Shown here piece after piece: positions 24,874 through 32,823 of a DNA stretch of 37,578 bases. Position 1 is the stretch's first letter, and every line of letters starts with the position of its first letter. Made by a program: the position numbers and the translations under genes. The notes beneath the pieces were generated by a model. That model was not told the DNA's origin. It worked only from the letters and a program-made list of their open reading frames with translations, and did no database searches. This DNA comes from an uncultured Bacilli bacterium. Its GTDB lineage: Bacteria; Bacillota_I; Bacilli_A; RF39; UBA660. The stretch spans positions 1 through 37,578 of the forward strand of contig CAKOLB010000008.1 of NCBI GenBank assembly GCA_934096125.1, given 5' to 3'.

Positions 24874-25974
24874 ATGAGTTTGAAAGCTGGTATTGTTGGA
24901 CTTCCAAATGTGGGAAAGTCAACTTTGTTTAATGCAATTACTAATCAAAATATTTTAGCTGCGAATTATCCGTTTGCAACAATAGAACCAAATGTAGGGA
25001 CAGTTGTAGTACCGGATAAGAGAATAGATTTTTTAAATGAACTTTATATGCCAAAGTCTTTAGTTCCCACAACATTTGAGTTTATTGATATTGCAGGACT
25101 TGCTCCAGGGGCATCAAGTGGAGAGGGACTTGGTAATAAGTTTTTATCCCATATAAGAGAAGTAGATGCAATTGTGGAAGTAGTAAGATGCTTTAGTGAT
25201 GCTAATATTACACATGTGACTGGAAAAGTAGACCCGATAAGTGATATAGAACTTATTAATATAGAGCTTGTTTTAGCAGATTTAGATGTCGTAAATAAGA
25301 GACTAGAGAAGATAAGTAAAAAGGCGATTGCTACTAAAGATAAAGAGATGATGGCGGAAGTTGATGTTCTAAGAAAGTGTCAAGCTAGTTTGGAAGCAAA
25401 TGTACCACTACGGAGATTACAGTTTACTGAAGATGAAGAAGTACTACTTAAAAACTTTAGTTTTTTAACTATTAAACCAATTATATATGTTGCTAATGTT
25501 AATGAAGAAGATGCCGCAGTGCAAGATAATGATTATAGTAAACGGGTTAAAGAATATGCTTCTTCGGAAGGATTTGGCGTAATAGTTATGTGCAGTAAAT
25601 TAGAGGAAGAGTTATCAAAGCTTGATACTATAGAAAAACAAGTATTTATGGAAGATATAGGTATAAAGTCAAGTGGGCTTGATAAATTGATACTTGCAAC
25701 GTATAGTTTACTAGGACTTGGAACATTTTTTACGGCAGGTGCTGATGAAGTTCGGGCTTGGACATTTGTTAAAGGAATGAAAGCACCAAAGTGTGCAGGA
25801 ATTATTCATAGTGATTTTGAGCGCGGATTTATTAGAGCGGAAGTTATGGCTTTTGATGATTTACACAATCTTGGCGATGAACAAGCTGTTAAGGCTGCGG
25901 GACGTTTGCAAGTTGTTGGAAAAGAGTATATAATGGAAGACGGAGATATATGTTATTTCCGATTTAATGTATAA
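24874..25974 (+). CDS. ychF: Obg-like ATPase YchF
   Basis: The protein has 366 residues, normal for the family. The P-loop is GLPNVGKST (9-17), IDIAGLAPGASSGEGLGN is the switch II region, and the G4 position reads NVNEED instead of NKxD, the change that makes YchF prefer ATP. A coiled-coil segment sits mid-protein and a TGS domain at the C-terminus (VRAWTFVKGMKAPKCAG). It is a ribosome-associated, stress-related ATPase. In Bacillus it also lies between parB and rpsF. Confidence 0.96.
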   Translation: MSLKAGIVGLPNVGKSTLFNAITNQNILAANYPFATIEPNVGTVVVPDKRIDFLNELYMPKSLVPTTFEFIDIAGLAPGASSGEGLGNKFLSHIREVDAIVEVVRCFSDANITHVTGKVDPISDIELINIELVLADLDVVNKRLEKISKKAIATKDKEMMAEVDVLRKCQASLEANVPLRRLQFTEDEEVLLKNFSFLTIKPIIYVANVNEEDAAVQDNDYSKRVKEYASSEGFGVIVMCSKLEEELSKLDTIEKQVFMEDIGIKSSGLDKLILATYSLLGLGTFFTAGADEVRAWTFVKGMKAPKCAGIIHSDFERGFIRAEVMAFDDLHNLGDEQAVKAAGRLQVVGKEYIMEDGDICYFRFNV

Positions 25975-25992
25975 GGAAGGAGAAATGAAATT

Positions 25993-26637
25993 TTGGAAGA
26001 TAATAAAATGCTTAGTAAATCATTTTTATGGATGTGTATTGGCTTACTTGTAACATTTGTAACAGGATATGGTGTATCTTGTAGCGATACAATGTTATCT
26101 AATGTTTTTAGTTCAATGGTTTGGGTATTCATTGTATTGGAATTTATTTTAGTTATCGTATTGTCAGCGTTTATTATGAAAATGAGTCCAACATGGGCGA
26201 AGATATTTTTTCTTTTATATTCCTTTGTTAGTGGACTAACATTTTCATCAATCTTTGTTGTTTATGATATGACTTCAATTATGATGGTTTTCTTAGTAGC
26301 AGCGATTATTTTTGGGGTTATGGCATTTGTCGGTTATACAACTAATGCTGATTTATCAAAAGTTGGATTTTATGCTATGGTAGCTTTAGTGGCTGTTATA
26401 ATTGTCTCAATTATTAATATATTCTTAAATAATACAATGTTAGAGTTAATAATTTCTATAGTGTGCATTTTACTATTTTTAGGTATAACTGCATATGATG
26501 TCCAAAATATTAAAAGATTGGAAGGTTCTGGGTTACCTGAGGATAATTTAGCTATTTATGGCGCACTTCAATTATACTTAGATTTTATTAATATTTTCTT
26601 ACATCTTTTATCAATATTTGGAAAAGAGGATAATTAG
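25993..26637 (+). CDS. Bax inhibitor-1 (BI-1/YccA) family membrane protein
   Basis: The protein has 214 residues with about seven hydrophobic helices and a C-terminal AYDVQNIKRL, a hallmark of the family. Members act as pH-sensitive calcium leak channels (YetJ of Bacillus) or as FtsH modulators (YccA of E. coli). I start at TTG 25993, about 10 bases after the AAGGAG site. An ATG at 25985 is in another frame that closes early. An ATG at 26008 is an alternative. Confidence 0.85.
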   Translation: MEDNKMLSKSFLWMCIGLLVTFVTGYGVSCSDTMLSNVFSSMVWVFIVLEFILVIVLSAFIMKMSPTWAKIFFLLYSFVSGLTFSSIFVVYDMTSIMMVFLVAAIIFGVMAFVGYTTNADLSKVGFYAMVALVAVIIVSIINIFLNNTMLELIISIVCILLFLGITAYDVQNIKRLEGSGLPEDNLAIYGALQLYLDFINIFLHLLSIFGKEDN

Positions 26638-26645
26638 AGGTAACA

Positions 26646-27239
26646 ATGGATATAAGCATTAAAAGAATTGTAGCATTTGCAATTGATATTGTTATTGTCT
26701 CTTTAGTTTTGGTGATTTTAACGTCGGTATTTTCTATAGACCCATATTATGATAAGTATCAAAGTACTTATGATGAGTATTCTGAGCTTGTAAAAAAAGA
26801 AAGTGACGTAAGTAAAGATGAACTTATTAATTTAAATTATGATTTATATAAATATCGAACTGTAAATAATGGACTTTCTATAGTTATCTTGGTGCTTTAT
26901 TTTGGAGTACTACAAATGCTTATGAAAGGGCAAACTTTAGGGAAAAAGATGATGAATATTAAAGTGGTTAGTAATAAAGATAAAAATCTTCATTTTGGCA
27001 ATTATTTAGTTAGATGTGTGATTTTAAATAATATAATCTTTTTGCTAAGTACGATTATACTTGTTTACGTTACAAGTGGAAAACCTTTTTACTATGCTGT
27101 TTATATCATAAGTTTAATGGAGTCACTACTTTATATGATAAATATTTTCTTTATTGTCTTTAAAAGTGATAATAGAGGTATTCATGATATGATTGCGGGG
27201 ACAAAGGTTACTATGGCAAGTGCCAATTCTTTAAATTAA
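26646..27239 (+). CDS. RDD family membrane protein
   Basis: The protein has 197 residues and about four transmembrane helices. The Arg near the N-terminus (RIVAFAIDIVI), GQTLGKKMMNIKVV and the C-terminal RGIHDMIAGTKV match RDD proteins. Function of the family is mostly unknown; some members act in ion or osmolyte tolerance. It starts eight bases after the BI-1 gene and ends at the terminator. Confidence 0.85.
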   Translation: MDISIKRIVAFAIDIVIVSLVLVILTSVFSIDPYYDKYQSTYDEYSELVKKESDVSKDELINLNYDLYKYRTVNNGLSIVILVLYFGVLQMLMKGQTLGKKMMNIKVVSNKDKNLHFGNYLVRCVILNNIIFLLSTIILVYVTSGKPFYYAVYIISLMESLLYMINIFFIVFKSDNRGIHDMIAGTKVTMASANSLN

Positions 27240-27265
27240 GGGTTATCAATTTAATCCTTTTTTTT
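27238..27265 (+). terminator. Intrinsic terminator after the RDD gene
   Basis: AAGGGTTA (27238-27245) pairs with TAATCCTT (27252-27259) with one G-U and a six-base loop, followed by a run of T. The stem begins within the RDD stop codon. Confidence 0.8.
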
Positions 27266-27277
27266 CGTTATTTTCCC

Positions 27278-27306
27278 TTGAAGTGGGGTAGTATATTTGT
27301 TATAAT
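27278..27306 (+). promoter_or_regulatory. Sigma-A promoter of the rpsF-ssb-rpsR operon
   Basis: TTGAAG (27278-27283) and a perfect TATAAT (27301-27306) are 17 bases apart, with a TG extended -10. Confidence 0.85.
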
Positions 27307-27312
27307 ACTTGC

Positions 27313-27369
27313 GAGGAAGAGAACTTCTCCTTGCTTCATTAGAAGCCGAAATAGACCGTAAGGAGGTGA
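27313..27369 (+). promoter_or_regulatory. Leader of rpsF, candidate S6:S18-binding RNA
   Basis: The leader forms two possible hairpins: GAGGAAG with CTTCTCC, and GCTTC-ATTA-GAAGC (27333-27346). They are followed by CCGAAATAGACCG, then GGAGGTG. rpsF operons in many bacteria carry a leader that the S6:S18 complex binds through a CCG-containing element, so the same control is likely here. I did not test the fold. Confidence 0.5.
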
Positions 27370-27375
27370 ATGTTG

Positions 27376-27666
27376 ATGACTAAGTATGAAATTATGTTTA
27401 TTGTTAAAGCTACTATGGATGAAGATATGATAAAAAAGACTTCTGAGGATTTACAAAAGCTTATAAATAATAAACCATCAAAGGTTATCGAATTCAAAGA
27501 AATGGGTAGAAAAAAATTAGCTTATCCAATTAAGAAAGAAATAAGTGGATATTACTATGTTATGACTGTAGAAGCTAATCATGAGACTATTTCTGAATTT
27601 GACCGTAAAGTTTCTATTAATGAAAATGTATTAAGACATTTAATTATTAAAATTGAAGGAGAATAA
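27376..27666 (+). CDS. rpsF: 30S ribosomal protein S6
   Basis: S6 has 96 residues and pairs with S18 on the platform. KYEIMFIVKATMDEDMI leads, and GRKKLAYPIKKEISGYYYV is characteristic. The ATG at 27376 gives MTKYEIM and has GGAGGTG at a normal distance; the ATG at 27370 would touch that site directly. Confidence 0.96.
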   Translation: MTKYEIMFIVKATMDEDMIKKTSEDLQKLINNKPSKVIEFKEMGRKKLAYPIKKEISGYYYVMTVEANHETISEFDRKVSINENVLRHLIIKIEGE

Positions 27667-27668
27667 TT

Positions 27669-28139
27669 ATGAACAAAGTAATATTAACTGGTAGATTTAC
27701 TAGAGACCCAGAGTCAAGAATGACCCAAAGTAATATGGAGATATCTCGTTTTTCTTTGGCTTGTCAAGGTGAATTTGTTAGCCGTAATGGAGAAAGAGAT
27801 GTTGAATTTATAAATTGTGTGGCTTTTAATAGATTAGCTACAACAATTAATAAATATTGCCGTAAAGGAAGTTTAGTACTTTGTCAAGGAAGAATTAGAA
27901 ACAGTAGTTATGATGCCCAAGATGGGACGAAAAGATATACAACTGATGTGGTGATTGATCAACTTGAGTTTTTAGGTAGTAGAAATGATAATGGAGATGC
28001 ACATAGTGCTCCAGTAAGTAATTCAAGTGCTTATAGTCCGGATGCAAGTGCTAGTGCTCCTGCTAGTGATATTACCGAAGACCCTTATAAAGACTTTGGA
28101 GAAGAATTTACTTTAAGTAGTGATGATTTACCATTTTAA
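27669..28139 (+). CDS. ssb: Single-stranded DNA-binding protein
   Basis: SSB has 156 residues. An N-terminal OB-fold (about 1-105) includes MNKVILTGRFTRDPE and VEFINCVAFNRLA, then a Ser/Ala/Pro/Asp-rich linker and the acidic tip DDLPF that recruits replication and repair proteins. It coats single-stranded DNA at forks; its position between rpsF and rpsR is the classic Firmicutes order. Confidence 0.97.
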   Translation: MNKVILTGRFTRDPESRMTQSNMEISRFSLACQGEFVSRNGERDVEFINCVAFNRLATTINKYCRKGSLVLCQGRIRNSSYDAQDGTKRYTTDVVIDQLEFLGSRNDNGDAHSAPVSNSSAYSPDASASAPASDITEDPYKDFGEEFTLSSDDLPF

Positions 28140-28156
28140 AAAGGAGGATAAGTAAA

Positions 28157-28372
28157 GTGGCAGAATTTTATCGTAAGAAAAAGAAAATATGTCAAATGTG
28201 CGCTGGAAAAAGTGTTGATTATAAAGATGTTATGATTATCAATAAATATATTACAGATAAAGGAAAAATTGCTTCAAGAAGAATGAGTGGAGCTTGTTCA
28301 AAACATCAAAGACATATTGCTCAACAAATTAAATATGCAAGATTTATGGCTTTAATACCTTATGTAAAATAA
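28157..28372 (+). CDS. rpsR: 30S ribosomal protein S18, Cys-containing form
   Basis: S18 has 71 residues. CQMCAGK near residue 12 and CSKHQRHIAQQIKYARFMAL near the C-terminus are signatures; the CxxC and C-x-x-H residues match the zinc-binding form. The start is GTG at 28157, with AAGGAGG about nine bases upstream. Confidence 0.95.
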   Translation: MAEFYRKKKKICQMCAGKSVDYKDVMIINKYITDKGKIASRRMSGACSKHQRHIAQQIKYARFMALIPYVK

Positions 28373-28411
28373 GAAGAAGTGATAAACTTGCTTTTTATAT
28401 GTCCTTAATTA

Positions 28412-28420
28412 TGGTATTAT
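28412..28420 (+). promoter_or_regulatory. Extended -10 promoter of the O-acylation gene pair
   Basis: TGGTATTAT is a TGn-TATTAT extended -10. An upstream TTGCTT (28388-28393) is 21 bases away, too far to be a normal -35. The gene starts about 20 bases later. Confidence 0.45.
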
Positions 28421-28438
28421 ATATATAGGAGAAATGAT

Positions 28439-29629
28439 ATGAAACAGGATAAAAAGTTAGGAGTAATATTTGTTGTAATTTTGTTTGTTGGCTTTTTAGG
28501 AGTTGTGTTTAACTTTTCTTTGTTAGTTTTAAAAGTAAAAGAAGAAGTTAGGGATAATTATGGAGTGTATCAAAATAAAGAAGAAGTAAATATGCTGGTG
28601 AAAATAGAAAATAAACTAGGAAATATAGTTATGGCAGTGGAAAATAAGGTTACTAATTCTTTTCCTTTTTATGCAAGCATTAATACATTTTGTCAAAAAT
28701 TAAATTATGATATAAATAAATTATTTTATCAAGATGTTCCACTAAAAAAGAATAGTGATGATGAATATGTTTTTTATAATCAGAGAGATAATTTTTATTA
28801 TATAAAAAATAAGTATAGTGATAATGAGCTTTCTAAAAGATTAGATAAGCAAGTTACATTTTTTAATGAACTTTCTAAAAAAGGTGTAGATGTTTATCTA
28901 TATGTGCCTACTAGATATGAACTGACAGTACTTCCAAAGAATAATTTAAATTCTTATGTGCAAGAGTTTACAAATAAGCTTGATAAAGATATTAGGGTGC
29001 GGGTGATGGATGTTCAAAATGTTCAGGATTATCAAAGGTATTTTTATAAGACTGACCATCACTGGAATATTTATGGGGCTTTGAATGGTTATGAGGATAT
29101 TATGGATATGCTTGGGAAAGAGCCTTTAAATGATTTAAAGGTAACAGTGCATAAAGAAAGAAAATATTATGGTTCAATGGCAAAGACAGCTTTAAATGAC
29201 CAGACTTTTGATTATATTTTGGATGTTACAAAAGAAAATACTTGTGATGTGTCAGTTAATGGTGGGAAAGCTTTAAAGGAATTTAAACCACGGTATATAA
29301 GACTAGATAGAGCGCAAAAATTTTATGATTATTATGTTCAATATTTTAATGGTCAGTATGGTAATGTAGTTTATAAATGTGCAAATGATAGTCAAGATAA
29401 ACTACTTATTATGAGTGATTCTTATGCTTGGCAAATAGATTATTTAGTGGCAGATTCTTTTTCGGAAACACATGTTATCAATTTAAGATATGATGAATAT
29501 AAAGATAAAAAGTTTGATATAATGGGATATATGAAAAAGAATGAAATTTCAAAAGTATTATTTTTGTATGAGGGTGGCTCAACAATTTTTGATCAATATG
29601 ATTATGATTTTTATGGGAGGCTTAAATAA
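28439..29629 (+). CDS. DHHW-family SGNH hydrolase-like acyltransferase partner
   Basis: The protein has 396 residues with an N-terminal transmembrane segment (about 7-32) and an extracellular domain. TDHHWN (205-210) is the DHHW signature, and SDSYAW (326-331) is the likely nucleophile block of the SGNH fold. Relatives such as AlgJ and AlgX transfer acetyl groups to exopolysaccharide. The next gene, overlapping by one base, is an MBOAT, which supplies acyl groups across the membrane. Together they should O-acylate a surface polymer (polysaccharide or wall glycopolymer); the polymer is not identified by this window. Confidence 0.85.
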   Translation: MKQDKKLGVIFVVILFVGFLGVVFNFSLLVLKVKEEVRDNYGVYQNKEEVNMLVKIENKLGNIVMAVENKVTNSFPFYASINTFCQKLNYDINKLFYQDVPLKKNSDDEYVFYNQRDNFYYIKNKYSDNELSKRLDKQVTFFNELSKKGVDVYLYVPTRYELTVLPKNNLNSYVQEFTNKLDKDIRVRVMDVQNVQDYQRYFYKTDHHWNIYGALNGYEDIMDMLGKEPLNDLKVTVHKERKYYGSMAKTALNDQTFDYILDVTKENTCDVSVNGGKALKEFKPRYIRLDRAQKFYDYYVQYFNGQYGNVVYKCANDSQDKLLIMSDSYAWQIDYLVADSFSETHVINLRYDEYKDKKFDIMGYMKKNEISKVLFLYEGGSTIFDQYDYDFYGRLK

Positions 29630-30990
29630 TGGTTTTTTCTAGTATAATATTTTTGTTTGGCTTTTTTCCTTTGTTTTTGCTTTGTTATTTTATTCCTAAG
29701 AAAAGGAAGACGAGAAATATTGTTTTACTTTTGTTTTCGCTTCTTTTTTATGGGTATGGAGAGCCGATATATGTATTTTTAATGCTGGCATCTATTTTAG
29801 TTAATTATTATTTAGCTTTAATGATAGACAGTAGTAGTAAAAGTAAGTTATATTTAGGTATTAGTGTTTTATTTAATTTAGGGTTATTGTTTTATTTTAA
29901 ATATTTTGATTTTTTCTTAAGTAATATAAATAATTGGTTTGGATTTAATGTTAAATTTTTAGAGGTCAGTTTGCCGATTGGTATTTCGTTTTACACTTTT
30001 CAAATTTTAACTTATGTTATTGATGTTTATAAAAATAAAGTGCCAGTGCAAAAAAGTCTTTTAAATCTTGGTTGTTATGTTAGTGCATTTCCTCAGTTGA
30101 TTGCAGGGCCAATTGTTCGCTATAGCACTGTTAATGAAGAACTGGAAAATAGAAAAGAGACTTGGGAAGACTTTGGGGCTGGATGTAAAAAATTTATTGT
30201 AGGGCTTTTTAAAAAAGTGCTTCTTGCGAATAACATGGCTCTTATTTGTGATACACTTTATGCTGGGGATATAGCTAGTCTAGGTTTTATTGGAACTTTG
30301 ATTGCAGCGGTATGTTTTACTTTGCAAATATATTTTGATTTTTCTGGTTATAGTGACATGGCCATAGGTATTGGAAGAATGATTGGTTTTCATTATTTAG
30401 AAAACTTCAATTATCCATATATAGCTAGGTCTATTACCGATTTTTGGCGCCGGTGGCATATTTCTTTATCATCATTTTTCCGGGATTATGTTTATATTCC
30501 CATGGGAGGAAATAGAGTATCAAAGAAAAGATATATTCTTAACCTTTTTGTGGTGTGGTCATTAACAGGCCTTTGGCATGGAGCTAGTTGGAATTTTCTT
30601 TTATGGGGCTTGTATTTCTTTGTAATTTTAATTTTGGAAAAAAGTTTTTGGCTTAGTTTTTTAAAGAATAGTAAAGTGATATCTCATGTTTATACGATGA
30701 TTTTGGTAATTGTTGGTTTTATGATATTTTATTTTACCGATTTAAACTCTTTAGGTATTGCCTTAAGTAATTTAGTGGGTCTAAATGGTCTTGGAAATTT
30801 AGATGTGTTTATAACTCATCAGTTATTAACAGTTAAAAATGTTGTAATCTTTATTATTGCTGTTTTGCTAGTTACACCGGTTTTTTCAAAATTTACCGAA
30901 AAAATGCCAGTTTTAATTATCCTCTTTCTTGTATCAATTATATCTATGGTTGTTTCTAGTTATAATCCATTTATATATTTTCGTTTTTAA
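29629..30990 (+). CDS. MBOAT family O-acyltransferase
   Basis: The protein has 453 residues with many transmembrane helices. DFWRRWHISLSSFFRDYVYI (271-290, H277) and LTGLWHGASW (312-321) with the invariant catalytic H317 match the AlgI/DltB-like MBOAT family. PIGISFYTFQ near 116 is also typical. It moves an acyl group from an intracellular donor to the outer face, for the DHHW partner encoded just before it. It is closer in motif layout to AlgI or PatA-type polysaccharide acetylation than to a dlt operon: no dltA or dltC is present. Confidence 0.92.
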   Translation: MVFSSIIFLFGFFPLFLLCYFIPKKRKTRNIVLLLFSLLFYGYGEPIYVFLMLASILVNYYLALMIDSSSKSKLYLGISVLFNLGLLFYFKYFDFFLSNINNWFGFNVKFLEVSLPIGISFYTFQILTYVIDVYKNKVPVQKSLLNLGCYVSAFPQLIAGPIVRYSTVNEELENRKETWEDFGAGCKKFIVGLFKKVLLANNMALICDTLYAGDIASLGFIGTLIAAVCFTLQIYFDFSGYSDMAIGIGRMIGFHYLENFNYPYIARSITDFWRRWHISLSSFFRDYVYIPMGGNRVSKKRYILNLFVVWSLTGLWHGASWNFLLWGLYFFVILILEKSFWLSFLKNSKVISHVYTMILVIVGFMIFYFTDLNSLGIALSNLVGLNGLGNLDVFITHQLLTVKNVVIFIIAVLLVTPVFSKFTEKMPVLIILFLVSIISMVVSSYNPFIYFRF

Positions 30991-30997
30991 AGTTTAA

Positions 30998-31006
30998 TGT
31001 TATAAT
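30998..31006 (+). promoter_or_regulatory. Extended -10 promoter of rplI-dnaB
   Basis: TGTTATAAT is a TGn plus perfect TATAAT, in the 39-base gap after the MBOAT gene. The -35 region is not recognisable (TTTTCG). Confidence 0.55.
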
Positions 31007-31029
31007 AGTAGAACTTAGAGGTGAGAAAA

Positions 31030-31470
31030 ATGAAAGTAATATTATTAACTGATGTTAAAGGAAAAGGTAAAAAGAATAGTGTTATTGAAGTAAGTGATGG
31101 CTATGCGAATAATTATTTGATAAAAAATAATTTAGCAGTTTTATATACAAAGAAGAGTAAAGAAGTTTTAGAAAGTGAATTAAAAGAAAAAAAGAATAAA
31201 GAAGATGAGCTTGTGGATTCTTTAAATGAAATAAAGAAAGTGTTAGAAAATAAAGTGTTAACATTTAAAGTTAAAACTGGGAAAGATGACCGAGTATTTG
31301 GAAGTATTTCTAGTAAACAAATACAAGATAAGCTTAAAAGTATGGGGTATGATATTGATAAAAAATGTATTAAAATAAATGATAGTATAAGTAGTTTGGG
31401 AAGAACTATGGTAGAAATTAATCTACATAAAAAGGTTAGTTTTAATGTATTTGTAGAGCTAACAAAATAG
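31030..31470 (+). CDS. rplI: 50S ribosomal protein L9
   Basis: L9 has 146 residues, with two small domains joined by a long helix. The N-domain starts MKVILLTDVKGKGKKNSVIE and contains DGYANNYLIKNNLAV. A Glu/Lys-rich connecting helix (about 43-75) and a C-domain with VKTGKDDRVFGSISSKQI follow. The ATG at 31030 has GAGGTGA five bases upstream. rplI next to dnaB is conserved in Firmicutes. Confidence 0.96.
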   Translation: MKVILLTDVKGKGKKNSVIEVSDGYANNYLIKNNLAVLYTKKSKEVLESELKEKKNKEDELVDSLNEIKKVLENKVLTFKVKTGKDDRVFGSISSKQIQDKLKSMGYDIDKKCIKINDSISSLGRTMVEINLHKKVSFNVFVELTK

Positions 31471-31479
31471 GGAGGATTT

Positions 31480-32823
31480 ATGGCTAGAGCAATGCCGCAG
31501 AATTTAGATGCGGAAATGAGTGTTTTAGGTGTTGCTTTCTTAAATAATTTAGAGGTAAGTAAGATTGTTGAAGAAGTTACTGTGGATATGTTTAGTGATG
31601 AGAGAAACAAATATATCTTTACAGCGATTAAGAATTTGCATGAGAGTAAAGTGCCGATTGATATTACAACACTTAAAAATGAACTAGATAAAGATAAAAG
31701 ACTAAATGCTGTTGGACTTGATTATATTGCTGATGTGATTGATTCTGTTGTGACGAGTGCAAATTTAGATTTCTATATTAAAATAGTAAAAGATTTTTCT
31801 GTGCGAAGAAATTTGATTGATACTGCTAGTGAGATAATAAGTAAAACTTATGAAGAAGAAGATGTTAATAGTTTACTTGATAATGCTGAAAAGAATATTT
31901 TGAATGTAGTAAGGGCGCGAAGTACTGGTGATTTTGTGCCAATTTCAGAGATTTTGAGAAGAGCTCAAGCGAAACTAGAAGAACTTGCGAAGAATAAAAG
32001 GTCTATTACGGGCATTGAAACTGGGTTTCCAGATTTTGATAAGATAACTACTGGTTTGCAAGGGGGAGAAATGATTATTTTGGCTGCTCGTCCAGGGATG
32101 GGAAAGACTGCTCTTGCATTAAATATAGCCTCTTATGCTGCGATGCACACGAAAAAAGCTGTTGCTATATTCAATCTTGAAATGTCAGCGGAAATGTTAA
32201 TTAACAGAATGATATCTTCAGTTGGCCAAATAGATTCTTATAAATTACAGACAGGAAATATGCTGGAAAAAGACTGGAAAAGATATAATGAGGCTTTGTC
32301 GCAATTATCTGATACCAATATTTATATTGAAGATAATGCTGGAGTTACTGCGCAAGAAATCAGGGCTAAATGTCGGAGACTTGCAAGTTCTACAGAGGGG
32401 CTTGGTCTTGTTGTAATTGACTATTTGCAACTTGTTAGCTCAGGAGCAAGAAGAGTGGAATCCAGACAAGTGGAAGTGTCAGAAATATCTCGGTCACTGA
32501 AAACGATGGCACTAGAGTTAGATGTACCAGTTATTGCTTTGTCACAATTATCAAGAAGTGCTGAAAAACGTGAAAGTAATCAACCAATGCTGGCCGATTT
32601 GCGGGAATCTGGGTCTTTGGAACAAGATGCGGATATGGTCCTATTTATAAATAGAAAAGATTATTATGAAAAAGCAAAAGATTTTAATCAAAAAATAGTG
32701 CCTGCAGAACTTATTATTGCTAAGCATAGAAAAGGGGGACTGGGAACAGTTAACTTACTTTTTGAACTTAGTATGCTTAGTTTTAAGAGTCAATTAAAAG
32801 GAAATGGAGAAAATAATGGATAG
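31480..32823 (+). CDS. dnaB: Replicative DNA helicase DnaB
   Basis: This is the hexameric fork helicase (named DnaC in Bacillus subtilis) and has 447 residues. An N-terminal helical domain (PQNLDAEMSVLG) is joined by a linker to a RecA-like domain with Walker A RPGMGKTALA (P-loop 206-210), the VVIDYLQL Walker B strand, SQLSRSAEKR, and the arginine-finger region of the DLRESGSLEQDAD segment. It starts nine bases after rplI with GGGAGG and overlaps the next gene by eight. Confidence 0.97.
   Translation: MARAMPQNLDAEMSVLGVAFLNNLEVSKIVEEVTVDMFSDERNKYIFTAIKNLHESKVPIDITTLKNELDKDKRLNAVGLDYIADVIDSVVTSANLDFYIKIVKDFSVRRNLIDTASEIISKTYEEEDVNSLLDNAEKNILNVVRARSTGDFVPISEILRRAQAKLEELAKNKRSITGIETGFPDFDKITTGLQGGEMIILAARPGMGKTALALNIASYAAMHTKKAVAIFNLEMSAEMLINRMISSVGQIDSYKLQTGNMLEKDWKRYNEALSQLSDTNIYIEDNAGVTAQEIRAKCRRLASSTEGLGLVVIDYLQLVSSGARRVESRQVEVSEISRSLKTMALELDVPVIALSQLSRSAEKRESNQPMLADLRESGSLEQDADMVLFINRKDYYEKAKDFNQKIVPAELIIAKHRKGGLGTVNLLFELSMLSFKSQLKGNGENNG

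Noticed and set aside
31113..31610. 165-codon open frame on the minus strand
   Set aside because: It is antisense to rplI and the start of dnaB, has low-complexity Leu/Ser/Phe composition and no ribosome-binding site.
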